Of a stretch of 64,000 nucleotides of DNA, positions 44,164-54,070 are shown in pieces. How positions within the stretch are numbered: position 1 is the stretch's first letter; each line of letters opens with the position of its first letter. The stretch is from positions 1 to 64,000 of the forward strand of contig JASDSY010000022.1 in assembly GCA_041441465.1 (NCBI GenBank). Reading direction: 5' to 3'. Source of the DNA: JASDSY01 sp041441465 (GTDB taxonomy: Bacteria; Muiribacteriota; UBA9980). The notes beneath the pieces were generated by a model. The model made no database searches, was not told the origin of the DNA, and was given only the letters and a program-made list of their open reading frames with translations. The translations under genes and the position numbers were made by a program.

Positions 44164-45702
44164 TTAGCAGCAAACTTCGCCGATCAGGGCATTAAATTTA
44201 GGATCGCGGATTATATCAACGGATGCCTTCATATCATCGGCCATAACGCCGTCGATTTCCATAAATTTAATATGTTTTCTTACATGAGCATGTACTTTCT
44301 GGAGCGGTTTCGAGGTTTTGACAGGTTTTCTGAAGTCGATACCCTGGCAGGCAGCGAGAAGTTCTATTGAAAGCACATTTTCGAGATTTTTGACAATTCT
44401 GATGCATTTTCTGGCTGAGATCGAACCCATGGAGTTAAAATCCTCTTTACCGGCCGAGGTTGGAATCGAATCGACGGAAGCCGGGTGTGCCAGAACTTTA
44501 TTTTCCGAAACGATAGAAGCAGCGGCGTATTGCGCTATCATAAAGCCGGAATTAAGGCCGCCGTTTTTAACTAAAAAGGCCGGAAGTTTTTTATTATTGG
44601 CGTTCGGGTTAACGAGTCTGTCTATACGTCTTTCAGCGATCGACGCGAGCTCTGAAACGGCAATTCCGAGGAAATCCATGACAAGCGCCACTGGCTCGCC
44701 GTGGAAATTACCGCCGGAGATTACTTCGTTCTCGTCGACAAAAATCAAAGGGTTATCGGTAGCGGAGTTCATTTCAGTTTCGATTACCGAAGCGACATAA
44801 TTGATGGTATCGTAAACCGAGCCGTGCACCTGCGGAATGCAGCGCAAAGAGTATGCATCCTGCACCTCGCCGCATTCGTCATGGCTTTTAACGATTTCAG
44901 AGCCGTTCAAAAGCTTGGTCATATATTTAGCGGTAAGCATCTGGCCTTTATGAGGTCTGACGCGTGATATAAGCGGGCTGAAAGCCACAGGAGTACCCAT
45001 AAGCGCGTCAACCGAAAGCGCTGCCGTAACATTAGCGATTTTGTATAATTCAAAAGCGCGGGCAACCAAAAGTGCGCCGACGCCGGTCATCATTTGCGTG
45101 CCGTTAATAAGAGCGAGACCTTCTTTATATGACAATTCGGCTTTTTTGATACCTGCTTTTTTAAGGGCATCAGTGGCGTTTACGAGTTTCCCCTGGTAAT
45201 TAACTTTACCAATGCCCATCATGCCGAGGACGATATGCGCGAGGGGCGCGAGATCGCCCGACGAGCCGACCGAGCCATGTTCAGGCACTTCCGGAATAAT
45301 ATCGGCGTTAATCATTTTAACCAACGTATCGAGAGTACCTAGAGTAATGCCGGAATAACCTTTTGACAAAGCGTTAGCGCGCAGGAGCATGGCCGATTTT
45401 ACAAAACGAGGTTCATAAAAATCACCGCATCCGGCGGCATGGCTCATTATGAGGTTCTTTTGCAGAAGCGCGGCATCCGCTTTTTTGATATGAACCGACG
45501 AAAATTCGCCGAATCCGGTCGAGATTCCGTAAACTACGTCCTCGTTACGAACGATATTTTCGACAAATTCCCTTGATTTCGATATTTTTTTCAAACTCTG
45601 TTTTGAAAGCTCGATTTGAACACCATTATAAACCACTTCACAAACATCGGATATTCTTAAAGATTCACCGTCCAGGACAATTTTTTTAGTTGTTTTTGCC
45701 AT
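44164..45702 (-). CDS. hutH: Histidine ammonia-lyase family enzyme
   Basis: 512 residues, normal for the family. Removes ammonia from L-histidine to give urocanate. YGISTGFG (58-65) carries the catalytic Tyr; LIMSHAAG (84-91) has the Ser-His typical of histidine rather than phenylalanine lyases; the MIO cofactor loop is GSVGSSGDLAPLAH with Ser147-Ser148-Gly149 where most members have Ala-Ser-Gly. Also QDAYSLRCIPQVHG and SATDNPLIF. No other hut genes are nearby; upstream is a permuted ThrE gene at 185 nt. Other aromatic amino-acid lyase activity is less likely but open. Confidence 0.88.
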   Translation of the reverse strand: MAKTTKKIVLDGESLRISDVCEVVYNGVQIELSKQSLKKISKSREFVENIVRNEDVVYGISTGFGEFSSVHIKKADAALLQKNLIMSHAAGCGDFYEPRFVKSAMLLRANALSKGYSGITLGTLDTLVKMINADIIPEVPEHGSVGSSGDLAPLAHIVLGMMGIGKVNYQGKLVNATDALKKAGIKKAELSYKEGLALINGTQMMTGVGALLVARAFELYKIANVTAALSVDALMGTPVAFSPLISRVRPHKGQMLTAKYMTKLLNGSEIVKSHDECGEVQDAYSLRCIPQVHGSVYDTINYVASVIETEMNSATDNPLIFVDENEVISGGNFHGEPVALVMDFLGIAVSELASIAERRIDRLVNPNANNKKLPAFLVKNGGLNSGFMIAQYAAASIVSENKVLAHPASVDSIPTSAGKEDFNSMGSISARKCIRIVKNLENVLSIELLAACQGIDFRKPVKTSKPLQKVHAHVRKHIKFMEIDGVMADDMKASVDIIRDPKFNALIGEVCC

Positions 45703-45887
45703 AAAATCATTCCCCTTCCCTTAACCACTTTTATATTTTTGACAGCTTAATATAGTAAAACATTTTATAAAAAATAAGGTAATAAATCCAAATTTAAAAT
45801 TCAACAGCACAAATATAATAATTAATTTAAAGAGCCGTTAATCCATAAACTCTAAGGCTTTTGCAATAAATTAAGAAATCACTCTAA

Positions 45888-47105
45888 TTAAAACATAATT
45901 TTCAGGGCCGCTCCGACGCCTGAAGCGATGGAGGCGGCGATAATCAATGCCTCGAAACCACGTGCCGATCCAGAAACAAGGTCGCCGGCGATAATCTCGC
46001 GAAGCGAATTTATTATAGTGACGCCCGGCACAAGGAGCATAACCGCGCTTATGATAATGATATTAATGTTAGCGGAGGCGAAAACCGGTATTTTTATAAG
46101 CAGCGCCGCAAGGAACGCTATAAACACTGAAATAACAAGATTAATTAGCTGGTCCGGAAACTGGAAGCGCGAAAGTTTCAGTATAATTACCTGCGCGAAC
46201 AGGCCGACCAGGGCCGAATTAACGAATTCATAAAGGCCGCCCTTAAAGATAACCGAGAAAAACGCGACGCCAAAAGCTGCGCCGATATATAATTCATGGT
46301 TTGCATAAGCGCATTTATAAGGCACCTGGCGAAGGCGCGCGACTAATTCGTCAAGATTGATTTTACGGTCATAGTATTCGTTCAGTTCTTCCATAACCTG
46401 TGTGATATGGCTTAAATTAAGGCTGCGTTTTGATATTCTGATAATTTCGGTTATCGGCTGGTTTCTCTTTTCAAGAAGCGTGACAAAAATACCGGTAGGC
46501 GTGACAAAGCTCTGCGAACGCGAAAGCCCGTTAAACTTAAAGAAAGTGTTCATCGATTCCTCGACTTTATGGGTTTCGGCGCCATTTTCAAGCATCAATT
46601 CGCCGATCAGAAGCGCGACGGAAAAAATTTCATCGAGGTTCCCGGTCGGCTGATCGGAGCGTGAAATAATTTTACTGAGTCGGATTTTATTAAAAAACTC
46701 GAATACGTAAACGAAGATAAATATAGCCATGGCGATGCTGAACCCGATAGAAAGCGTTTCTTTGAGCGAGCTGAACATACCGCTATCGTCATGGAAAACA
46801 AAACTGAAAAGCATTTTGTAAATAGTAGAGCCGGGAACCAGGACGAATATGCCGGGTACCAAAAACACATCGAGCGGCACGCGTTTTTTTAGCGAGATGA
46901 CCTGTGAAAAAATAACGACCGCCGATGTCGCGGCAAAGTTTGAGGCGACTATCGAACGGGTAAATTTAAATGAAATCAGATAAACCAGCCAGGCAATAAA
47001 ACCGTTTAGGCCGGATAAAAATAAAAACCTTCGCGGACTTGAAAATACGAGCGCGAAAAAAAACGTTCCCCAGAACGCCGCTATAAGTTCCCAAACCATT
47101 TCCAT
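45888..47105 (-). CDS. ThrE-type threonine/serine exporter with permuted domains
   Basis: 405-residue membrane protein. Residues 1-150 (FSSPRRFLFLSGLNGFIAWL, then PGIFVLVPGSTIYKMLF) match the YjjB/ThrE_2 half, and residues about 155-405 (LIGELMLENGAETHKVEESM, a soluble stretch, then PGVTIINSLREIIAGDLVSG) match the YjjP/ThrE (DUF1212) half. In classical ThrE the YjjP-type half comes first, so the order is reversed here. About ten membrane segments. It likely exports threonine, serine or small dipeptide-like compounds. Lies between amylase and hutH genes on the same strand. Confidence 0.8.
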   Translation of the reverse strand: MEMVWELIAAFWGTFFFALVFSSPRRFLFLSGLNGFIAWLVYLISFKFTRSIVASNFAATSAVVIFSQVISLKKRVPLDVFLVPGIFVLVPGSTIYKMLFSFVFHDDSGMFSSLKETLSIGFSIAMAIFIFVYVFEFFNKIRLSKIISRSDQPTGNLDEIFSVALLIGELMLENGAETHKVEESMNTFFKFNGLSRSQSFVTPTGIFVTLLEKRNQPITEIIRISKRSLNLSHITQVMEELNEYYDRKINLDELVARLRQVPYKCAYANHELYIGAAFGVAFFSVIFKGGLYEFVNSALVGLFAQVIILKLSRFQFPDQLINLVISVFIAFLAALLIKIPVFASANINIIIISAVMLLVPGVTIINSLREIIAGDLVSGSARGFEALIIAASIASGVGAALKIMF

Positions 47106-47246
47106 TTATTATGCTCTTTCTATTGGATAAATTTCAGCTTCCCATTGTATCAAAAAAGCCGTTAATATATTTTATAAACCGTCTGCATACGAAAATATCA
47201 TTACATATTTCGGCATAAAATTAATAAAAAAAACGACTTAGTTGAA

Positions 47247-49835
47247 TCAGTAATTTAAAACTTTTAAATATCTAAATCCGTAGCCATACATCGGAACGGC
47301 TATTTTCCCGTAACTATCGGCTTCGAATTTCTCGCCGGTCTTCATGTCATATACGACGGCATTGCGGCCGGTTAACGTATTAGCGATAATAAAATCAGGC
47401 AATTGAAATTTCAGGATTTCAGGATTTTCATTTCTGTTGAACGCGGCTATTATAGTTTCGTTAAAGTGGCACTTAGCGAACACATAATCATTTTTGCCGC
47501 ATAGCAGCGTAATACGAGTGCCTTCGAAAAGAGCCGGATGTTTTTTACGTATACCGGTCAAGAACCTTACAATTTCGAGATTTTCTTTTTCCAAAAAATC
47601 AAGTTCGCCGTTAAAGCGCATAGGCCGCCTGTTATCAGGGTCGGCCGCTCCTGTTTCGCCGTATTCGTCGCCGTAATAAATAAGCGGCACGCCGTTTATC
47701 GACATCAAAAACGCGAAAGCCATTCGCAATTTTTTGTAGCTTTTATAGTTTTTAACGCACGGCGGTGAGGTAAAGCCAAGTTCCTTATCGCCCGGATCGT
47801 TTTTACCGTTATAGTAACCGTCCGCGTACGCCATAAAACGCGGAAAATCATGATTACCAAGCAAATTCGAGGTTAACTTGTGATTGGCCCAGAATATTTT
47901 TTCCGATTTTTTAAGTTCCTGCTCGAATACTGAAAAATCCATGGTGCATTTAGCGAATGTATCGACGATAGCGAAATAAAGCGGAAAATCAAATTGTGCG
48001 GTTATCATTCCGGGCGCGATATATGACGCTATTTTTTCACGAGTGTCAATGGTTTCGCCGACGGTAAAAAATTTATCGCGGCCGTTTAAAAACACGTTCC
48101 AGAACTTATGCGGAATATGCTTTACAGCGTCAAGGCGCATTCCTTTAACGCCGGTCATTTTAATAATTTCAGCGGCTTGGCCGGACATAAGCTCGATAGC
48201 GGCAGTTTTATCGAAATCAAAGGCCGGTAAAAATTCATCGAACCAGGTCGATTCGGGAAATTCATCAAATTTCCTGATATTTTTCGATCCGTCTGGCAAA
48301 TATAAATTAAGGAATAATTCTTTATTTTTCTTATAAACATCGCTTGTAACGGTAACATGGCGAAGCGCGATATCGATTAAAACCTCGATATTTTTTTGCG
48401 AACGCAGTCCGCTGATCAAGTTTTGGAGTTCATTTAAACTGCCGAAACGCGGTTCTATACGATCTAATTTCTCGGGCCAGTATCCGTGATAACCTGAAAA
48501 TTTTCGGTGCGGAGGAAGCGAATCGCTAAACGCCCTGTCCGGCCCGGCAGTTACCGGAGATATCCACAGCATATTGACGTTAAGGTAATTAAAATAATTG
48601 GAAGCTGCCGCCGAAGCAAGCCCGGCAAAATCGCCGCCATAATAATTACATCTGGAATCAAGCCCTTTTTCTGAAACCGGGCTGTCATTATAGTAGTTTC
48701 CATTTTTAAACCGGTCAGTCATGGCAAAATAAATTATGCTGTTACGAAACCCGGCACGATTAGACGCTGACAGTCCGTTACAGAATGAATATTCATCCGA
48801 CAATTCCGAAAGGCCAGAGTTTTGGTCATACGCATAGGAATAATATTTAAGGATATGAGTCTTAAGTCCGTCAAGCAGGTAAGAATCGACGGGGCACTCG
48901 ACCTTGAATTGTCCGGCGCCGGGAATATATTTAATAAATTCATCCTTTATGAGAATGCCGTCGTAAAAGCATCTTAAAATAGGGTTTGGCGAACGGCCGG
49001 TATAATTTACCGTAAATTTCATCATGCCGGACTGGCACGAAATTTTTCCGGGAACCAGTTCCGGTGTAAGCACCGGCGGTCCGACCTTCAGTATCGAGTT
49101 AAATGAGCCGTATTCATCGGCAAGCTTATCTGGATTGGCCTTATCGAATTTCCACTCGCCGCCTATTATGAATTTATACTTATATTCGCCTTTTTTTATA
49201 TTCGGGATAGCGACTGAATAAATTTGAGCGGCATCAGAGGTATCATTGGTCTGTTTCTTTTTATTTACGGCCAGTTTCAATGACTTCTGGTCCCAGCCGT
49301 TCATATCGCCTGCGGCATAAATTTCATCAGTCCGTTTTAATTCGGGATAATTTTTAAAATCAAAGTATAATTCAGCCGAATATTGTTTTCTTACAGGAAC
49401 GACGGTACCGGTAATATATTTTTTTTGCCGCGACCCTATCTCGATTATATAATCGACAGGTTTACCGGCAGATATGGTTTTTTTCATGTTTTTCAGTATG
49501 ATTTTATTATCTTTTGAGATTGCGGCAATTCCGGCATCCATATCAGATAATTTAATAACTGCGCAACAATCGGCCGGGCTCGTAAAATTTAAAAGATCGA
49601 ATGACAATTCCTCGTTTTCATCAAGTTCAGCACGGGGCGCGCAGTAAGAATCCGAAAAATTTTCATCGAATTTGAATTCATCGCCTGTTTTTTCATAGAT
49701 CAGGGCGCGCTCTTCAGGCGAATAAATTTCACGGCCGCCGCCGAACGCATATGAATAGTCAAAAGCAAGAGTTAAAAGCATAAAATTAAAGATAAAAACA
49801 ACGGCTGCTGCGTTTTTTCTTGAATAACAATTCAT
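47247..49835 (-). CDS. Secreted alpha-amylase family protein (GH13)
   Basis: 862 residues. N-terminal signal peptide (FIFNFMLLTLAFDYSYA). Around 160-235 is an E-set/CBM48-like domain (YAAGDMNGWDQKSLKL, KYKFIIGGEWKFD). The GH13 barrel follows: region I IDIALRHV, region II GMRLDAVKH with the nucleophile Asp, region III VGETID with the acid/base Glu, region IV LLGNHDFPRF; NRRPM near the end fits maltogenic or neopullulanase-like enzymes. Region I has Arg where DxxxNH is usual. It would cut alpha-glucans outside the cytoplasm. A beta-sandwich C-terminal domain ends the protein. Confidence 0.88.
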   Translation of the reverse strand: MNCYSRKNAAAVVFIFNFMLLTLAFDYSYAFGGGREIYSPEERALIYEKTGDEFKFDENFSDSYCAPRAELDENEELSFDLLNFTSPADCCAVIKLSDMDAGIAAISKDNKIILKNMKKTISAGKPVDYIIEIGSRQKKYITGTVVPVRKQYSAELYFDFKNYPELKRTDEIYAAGDMNGWDQKSLKLAVNKKKQTNDTSDAAQIYSVAIPNIKKGEYKYKFIIGGEWKFDKANPDKLADEYGSFNSILKVGPPVLTPELVPGKISCQSGMMKFTVNYTGRSPNPILRCFYDGILIKDEFIKYIPGAGQFKVECPVDSYLLDGLKTHILKYYSYAYDQNSGLSELSDEYSFCNGLSASNRAGFRNSIIYFAMTDRFKNGNYYNDSPVSEKGLDSRCNYYGGDFAGLASAAASNYFNYLNVNMLWISPVTAGPDRAFSDSLPPHRKFSGYHGYWPEKLDRIEPRFGSLNELQNLISGLRSQKNIEVLIDIALRHVTVTSDVYKKNKELFLNLYLPDGSKNIRKFDEFPESTWFDEFLPAFDFDKTAAIELMSGQAAEIIKMTGVKGMRLDAVKHIPHKFWNVFLNGRDKFFTVGETIDTREKIASYIAPGMITAQFDFPLYFAIVDTFAKCTMDFSVFEQELKKSEKIFWANHKLTSNLLGNHDFPRFMAYADGYYNGKNDPGDKELGFTSPPCVKNYKSYKKLRMAFAFLMSINGVPLIYYGDEYGETGAADPDNRRPMRFNGELDFLEKENLEIVRFLTGIRKKHPALFEGTRITLLCGKNDYVFAKCHFNETIIAAFNRNENPEILKFQLPDFIIANTLTGRNAVVYDMKTGEKFEADSYGKIAVPMYGYGFRYLKVLNY

Positions 49836-49872
49836 TTTCGAACCTCGCTTTTAAAAAATGATTATAACGTCT

Positions 49873-52503
49873 TTATTTCGTTCTTTTATTTTTATATTTT
49901 ACGGCGTCGCTCATAATATTTTCGATCATTCTGATATTGAACGGCTTGCCGATTATCGCATCGACTTTGACATCCTTGAATTCACGTTCATCAAACTGCG
50001 AGCCGTAAGCGGTAATAATTCCGACGAATGTGGCGGGCGATTTTTTTTTGACAAATTGTGCGACCTCAAACCCTGAAACTTTAGGCATTTTCAAGTCGGT
50101 AAAAACGAAATCAAAATCAGTGTCATTGGTCAATATTTCAATGGCTTCAGGGCCGCCGCTGACAGATATAACGTCATGGCCGAGCACGAGCATTATGTCA
50201 TTAAGCGCAGAGCGAACCTGTTCATCGTCGTCAACGATTAAAATGCGGCTTTTTTTAAAGGCCGGTTCATTAACTGCCGCGTAATCGGTAATATTGAGAG
50301 TTTTCTTTAAAATCGGCAGTTTAATAACGAATTCAGAACCTTTCCCGAGCGCGCTCTCAATTGAAATAGTGCCCTTATGGCGTGATATGGTGCCGTAAGA
50401 ATAAGAAAGCCCGAGGCCGGTTCCGAGCTGGCCTTTGGTGGTAAAAAACGGAGTGAACAATTTCTGCTGGGTTTCCCTGCTCATTCCGATGCCGTTATCG
50501 GCGATCGAGACGATTAAAAATTTACCGTCGCCGCTTTGTTCCAGCTTAATTTTAAGTTCGCCTCCGGTCGGCATAGCCTCTATAGCGTTAAACGTAAGAT
50601 TGATAAAAACCTCGTGAAGTTCCTCGGCGTTAGCATAAGTTTCGGAAACATTATCAAGTTCATGTTTTATAATTATGGTTATTCCTTTAAGATATTCCTC
50701 GACTTTAGCTCTGACAACCGCATACTCGATAACATTTCTAAGCACCATCGCAAGGTCGACCGGTGAATAATTTGAGCTGTCGGACCTTTTCGTCATGAAA
50801 GCCTGGATTTTTTTTATCATGCGCTCGCCGTCTTTTATTGCATCCTCTATTATTTTCAGGGAAGCAAGCTGTTTTATATCTTTGATATTGCGCTGTAAAA
50901 GACCGACACGGCCAAGAATAATAGCGAGCAGGTTATTAAAGTTATGGGCGATGCCTGTAGCGACTTCGCCTAAGAGCTTTAATTTTTCAGTGCTGATAAT
51001 CTGGCTTTGCATCAATTTAAGATTAGACATGTCATTTTTAAGGCAATTATACGAAATCAAATTATTAATGGCATTAGCGATATATTCTCTGGCTTTTTCA
51101 AACGCCAGCTTATGCTCGAATTCAAAATTTTCAGTATTGCGTGAAAACAGCATAATAATGCCTATATTTTTCTGTAAATTATAAACAGGCACGACCATGA
51201 CAGATTTGATAGACGTCATTTTGTCTGAGTTTTCAGTAAGCTTTATATCGATATCGATATTTTTGGAAATTATCACTTTCTGGCTGAGCATGCATTCCTG
51301 GATAAGTGAGGACATAACGTGCTCATCGCCGTCGATAATGGTCTTTAGGGTATTTATATCATCCGCCCTTAGTTCGGACGAGCACAAAAACGAAAAAGTT
51401 CCGGTCATATTTTCAATAAAACTCATGGCCGCGAAGTCGCAATCGAAAATTTTTTCAATCTCTTTAAGTAACGACTGCACGAGGATATTTATATTTTCAT
51501 TTTTATTCAGTATTAAATTCAAATGGCCGATTAACGGCATAAAAAGGTTCTGAATTTTATTTTCAAACTGAAAGACAACGTTCAAATTTGAAGTTTGCAA
51601 ATTCTCAAAAATTGCCTTCAAAAAATAAGATTCAGCCTCAGGCAGAGCCTCTTCCGATTCAATTTCGTTAATTTCGAATATAAATAAATAATTCGAAGGC
51701 GGCATTGAAATTTTCGGATAATCGAAAAGCAAATTTAAAGCCAGCAATTTTTTTTGATTATAATTTAAAATTTTAGACGAAAACGGCGTTATTGTCAGAG
51801 CTATATTAACAGCGTCAGAAGGCTTTAATTTAAGGTATGAAATGCTGTTTTCAACCGTGTCTATACGATAATTATGGTCTGTGCTGTCAAATCCATATTT
51901 TATTTCATAATATGAATCTGTGCTGAAAAAGTTTAAAATATCGGTTTTAAATTTTTCATAATTTTCATGAATCAGGTTATGATATTTTTTTAAAGTATCG
52001 CTGACAAAAGTTTTTTTATTTTTAGATATATGGAGAAAGAGTTCACTGTAAAATAAGTTGATTTTTTCCAAAACCATTTCTACAAGTTTAGAGCAGTTTT
52101 TTGAATCGAATTCCATTTTCTTTTTAATGGCGGATTTGACTGTTTTTTTTAATTCTATGCGATAGCAGTCAATAAATTCAAAAAATGAATGAGCGTTGTT
52201 TTTAGCGGCATAACCGGGTGCTATTCTTTCCCTGACACCAGAAATCGATGAAATTAACTCAGAGAAATCAATTTTTTCGGAAAAAATATACCTGTAAACT
52301 GCGTTATTTAAAATTTTCAGCATTTCAACGCCAGCGTCAGCATTGAAATTCAAGTTTTGGCCGGCGTCAAAATATGACCTTAAAAATCCTATAGTCCGAT
52401 CGAAATCGCGCTCAGGACTCATGTCGGCCGCAAATAAATTTTCAAGTATTAAATTCAAAATTTTATTATTATGTTCCGGCAACTCAAGCACTTCCAGAAT
52501 CAA
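49873..52503 (-). CDS. GAF-domain hybrid histidine kinase with receiver
   Basis: 876 residues, no membrane segment: a soluble sensor. Residues 1-330 are helical and unassigned; GAF about 340-485; HisKA with His520 (GIAHNFNN); HATPase with NLTFNAIEAM, ADNGIGM and GTGLGLS; and a C-terminal receiver with Asp803 (FVFTD), DDD at 758-760 and Lys853. Kinase-receiver order suggests intramolecular phosphotransfer. It lies 37 nt upstream of the amylase gene, on the same strand, which may mean co-transcription. Signal unknown. Confidence 0.9.
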   Translation of the reverse strand: MILEVLELPEHNNKILNLILENLFAADMSPERDFDRTIGFLRSYFDAGQNLNFNADAGVEMLKILNNAVYRYIFSEKIDFSELISSISGVRERIAPGYAAKNNAHSFFEFIDCYRIELKKTVKSAIKKKMEFDSKNCSKLVEMVLEKINLFYSELFLHISKNKKTFVSDTLKKYHNLIHENYEKFKTDILNFFSTDSYYEIKYGFDSTDHNYRIDTVENSISYLKLKPSDAVNIALTITPFSSKILNYNQKKLLALNLLFDYPKISMPPSNYLFIFEINEIESEEALPEAESYFLKAIFENLQTSNLNVVFQFENKIQNLFMPLIGHLNLILNKNENINILVQSLLKEIEKIFDCDFAAMSFIENMTGTFSFLCSSELRADDINTLKTIIDGDEHVMSSLIQECMLSQKVIISKNIDIDIKLTENSDKMTSIKSVMVVPVYNLQKNIGIIMLFSRNTENFEFEHKLAFEKAREYIANAINNLISYNCLKNDMSNLKLMQSQIISTEKLKLLGEVATGIAHNFNNLLAIILGRVGLLQRNIKDIKQLASLKIIEDAIKDGERMIKKIQAFMTKRSDSSNYSPVDLAMVLRNVIEYAVVRAKVEEYLKGITIIIKHELDNVSETYANAEELHEVFINLTFNAIEAMPTGGELKIKLEQSGDGKFLIVSIADNGIGMSRETQQKLFTPFFTTKGQLGTGLGLSYSYGTISRHKGTISIESALGKGSEFVIKLPILKKTLNITDYAAVNEPAFKKSRILIVDDDEQVRSALNDIMLVLGHDVISVSGGPEAIEILTNDTDFDFVFTDLKMPKVSGFEVAQFVKKKSPATFVGIITAYGSQFDEREFKDVKVDAIIGKPFNIRMIENIMSDAVKYKNKRTK

Positions 52504-52808
52504 TTAACATTCAAAATCGCAAACACTATTTTTAATTTTATTAATTATGGTTATTTTACTTAAGTATTATTCAAATGTCAAGGATTTTAAGGAATTTTTA
52601 ATTTATCAGTTAAGCGCCTGTTAATAAAATTTATTGCCGTAAAAACAAATTTTCAACCCGTAAATTTGTTATTGACAAAACACATTTAATTTAATATTAT
52701 AGTGAAAAAATCATTACCCGGATCAGGACGCTCATACTATACAATCAGCTGAAAGGTAATGTTTTTATTATAAATATAGCTTTTTAAAAAAGCACAATAA
52801 AATTAGGG
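52504..52808 (+). promoter_or_regulatory. Intergenic leader with attenuator-like hairpin
   Basis: This 305-nt gap lies between divergent genes. Downstream of the promoter, CATTACC (52712-52718) can pair with GGTAATG (52755-52761), which runs into TTTTTATTAT. This hairpin starts about 5 nt after the expected transcription start and stands about 40 nt before the pyrophosphorylase ATG, so it looks like a leader attenuator or small regulatory RNA structure. I cannot match it to a riboswitch class. Confidence 0.4.
52672..52700 (+). promoter_or_regulatory. Consensus-like promoter of the NDP-sugar pyrophosphorylase gene
   Basis: TTGACA (52672-52677), 17-nt spacer, TATTAT (52695-52700). It drives the 52809 gene through a leader of about 100 nt. 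Confidence 0.8.
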
Positions 52809-53882
52809 GTGATGATATTGAAAGGTATAATTTTAGTCGGCGGATTTGGGACACGATTAAGGCCGCTTACAACTAACATACCAAAACCTATTATGCCTAT
52901 TGTTAATAAGCCGTTTCTTACTTATCAAATAGAGCTTCTCAAAATGTATGGCGTAAAAGAAATAATTTTAGCTATCGGCCACTTAAGCGAATTAATCAAA
53001 AAAACACTGGGTGACGGCAGCGAATACGGAGTAAAACTTATCTATTCACCCGAAAAACAGCCGATGGGAACAGGCGGCGCGGTTAAACTCGCGTCGAAGC
53101 ATTTAAAAGGCGACGGAGCGTTTGTATTAAACGGCGATGTCCTGACCGATATCAACCTTGGCAAAATGCTTGATTATCATAAAGAAAAAGGCGCAAAGGC
53201 GACTATCGCGCTTGTGCCGGTAGCGGACCCGAGCAAGTTCGGCCTTGTCGAAACATTAAAAACCGGCGAAATAAAAGCGTTTGTAGAAAAACCCGGAGTG
53301 AATGAAATAACTACGAATATGATCAATGCGGGAGCTTATTATTTCGAACCTGAAGTGTTCGACATGATCCCGGACGGAGTGAATTATTCCTTAGAAAGAG
53401 GGCTTTATCCTGAGTTTTTGCAAAAAAAAGTCCCCTTTTTCGCATATAACAGCAATGATTACTGGACCGACATCGGAATGCCCGAAAAATTTATGGAAGC
53501 TAATAAAGATATTCTGGAAAACAAGGTAAACATCCAAATAAGCGATATGCGCCGCAGCGGAACTTTATATCTCGGCGACAATGTCCAGATGAGCAAAAAA
53601 ATAAGAATGGCATCGATGTCAGCTATAGGACACCGGACAATAGTGCATGAAAACGCCGTCATAACGGACCATTCAGTTGTAGGAAACCATTGCATAATCG
53701 AAGAGGGCGCGCAAATATTAGGTTCAATAATATTTGACAACACGTTTATCGGGAAAAACGCAAAGATAGTAAACTGCATAATAGGCCAGAATTGCAAAAT
53801 AATGCCTTACGCTTCAATCGAGGGCGGCTCGCTGAAGGCTATCGGCGACGGCGCATACCTGCCCGAATATTCAAAGATTTAA
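52809..53882 (+). CDS. NDP-sugar pyrophosphorylase (mannose/glucose-1-P type)
   Basis: 357 residues. Nucleotidyltransferase making an NDP-sugar from a sugar 1-phosphate for polysaccharide synthesis. The signature GIILVGGFGTRLRPLT (with the GxGTRL pyrophosphate loop) and KPIMPIVNKP are at the N-terminus; PMGTGGAVKLA and FVLNGDVLTD give the sugar and metal sites. The last 100 residues form a left-handed beta-helix (VVGNHCIIEEGAQILGS). Of the two family options, mannose-1-P guanylyltransferase and glucose-1-P type, the sequence does not decide. AGGGGTG precedes the ATG. Confidence 0.9.
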   Translation: MMILKGIILVGGFGTRLRPLTTNIPKPIMPIVNKPFLTYQIELLKMYGVKEIILAIGHLSELIKKTLGDGSEYGVKLIYSPEKQPMGTGGAVKLASKHLKGDGAFVLNGDVLTDINLGKMLDYHKEKGAKATIALVPVADPSKFGLVETLKTGEIKAFVEKPGVNEITTNMINAGAYYFEPEVFDMIPDGVNYSLERGLYPEFLQKKVPFFAYNSNDYWTDIGMPEKFMEANKDILENKVNIQISDMRRSGTLYLGDNVQMSKKIRMASMSAIGHRTIVHENAVITDHSVVGNHCIIEEGAQILGSIIFDNTFIGKNAKIVNCIIGQNCKIMPYASIEGGSLKAIGDGAYLPEYSKI

Positions 53883-54000
53883 ATAATCGATTTTTAATAT
53901 CATAAAAATGTGGCATTAAAAACATCCAGTCGGAAACCATCAACTTTATCGATATATTAAACCATAATAAAACCGATGAGCCTTAACCTCAAAAAAATAA

Positions 54001-54038
54001 AAAAACTGTCTTGCGTGTAAAAACGCCCGGCAGTTTTT
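54001..54038. terminator. Bidirectional terminator between convergent genes
   Basis: AAAAACTG (54001-54008) and CAGTTTTT (54031-54038) with an inner GCGT/ACGC pair; A-tract before and T-tract after. Confidence 0.8.
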
Positions 54039-54070
54039 TTATTTCACATACAACAGAAAACTCAATAAAG

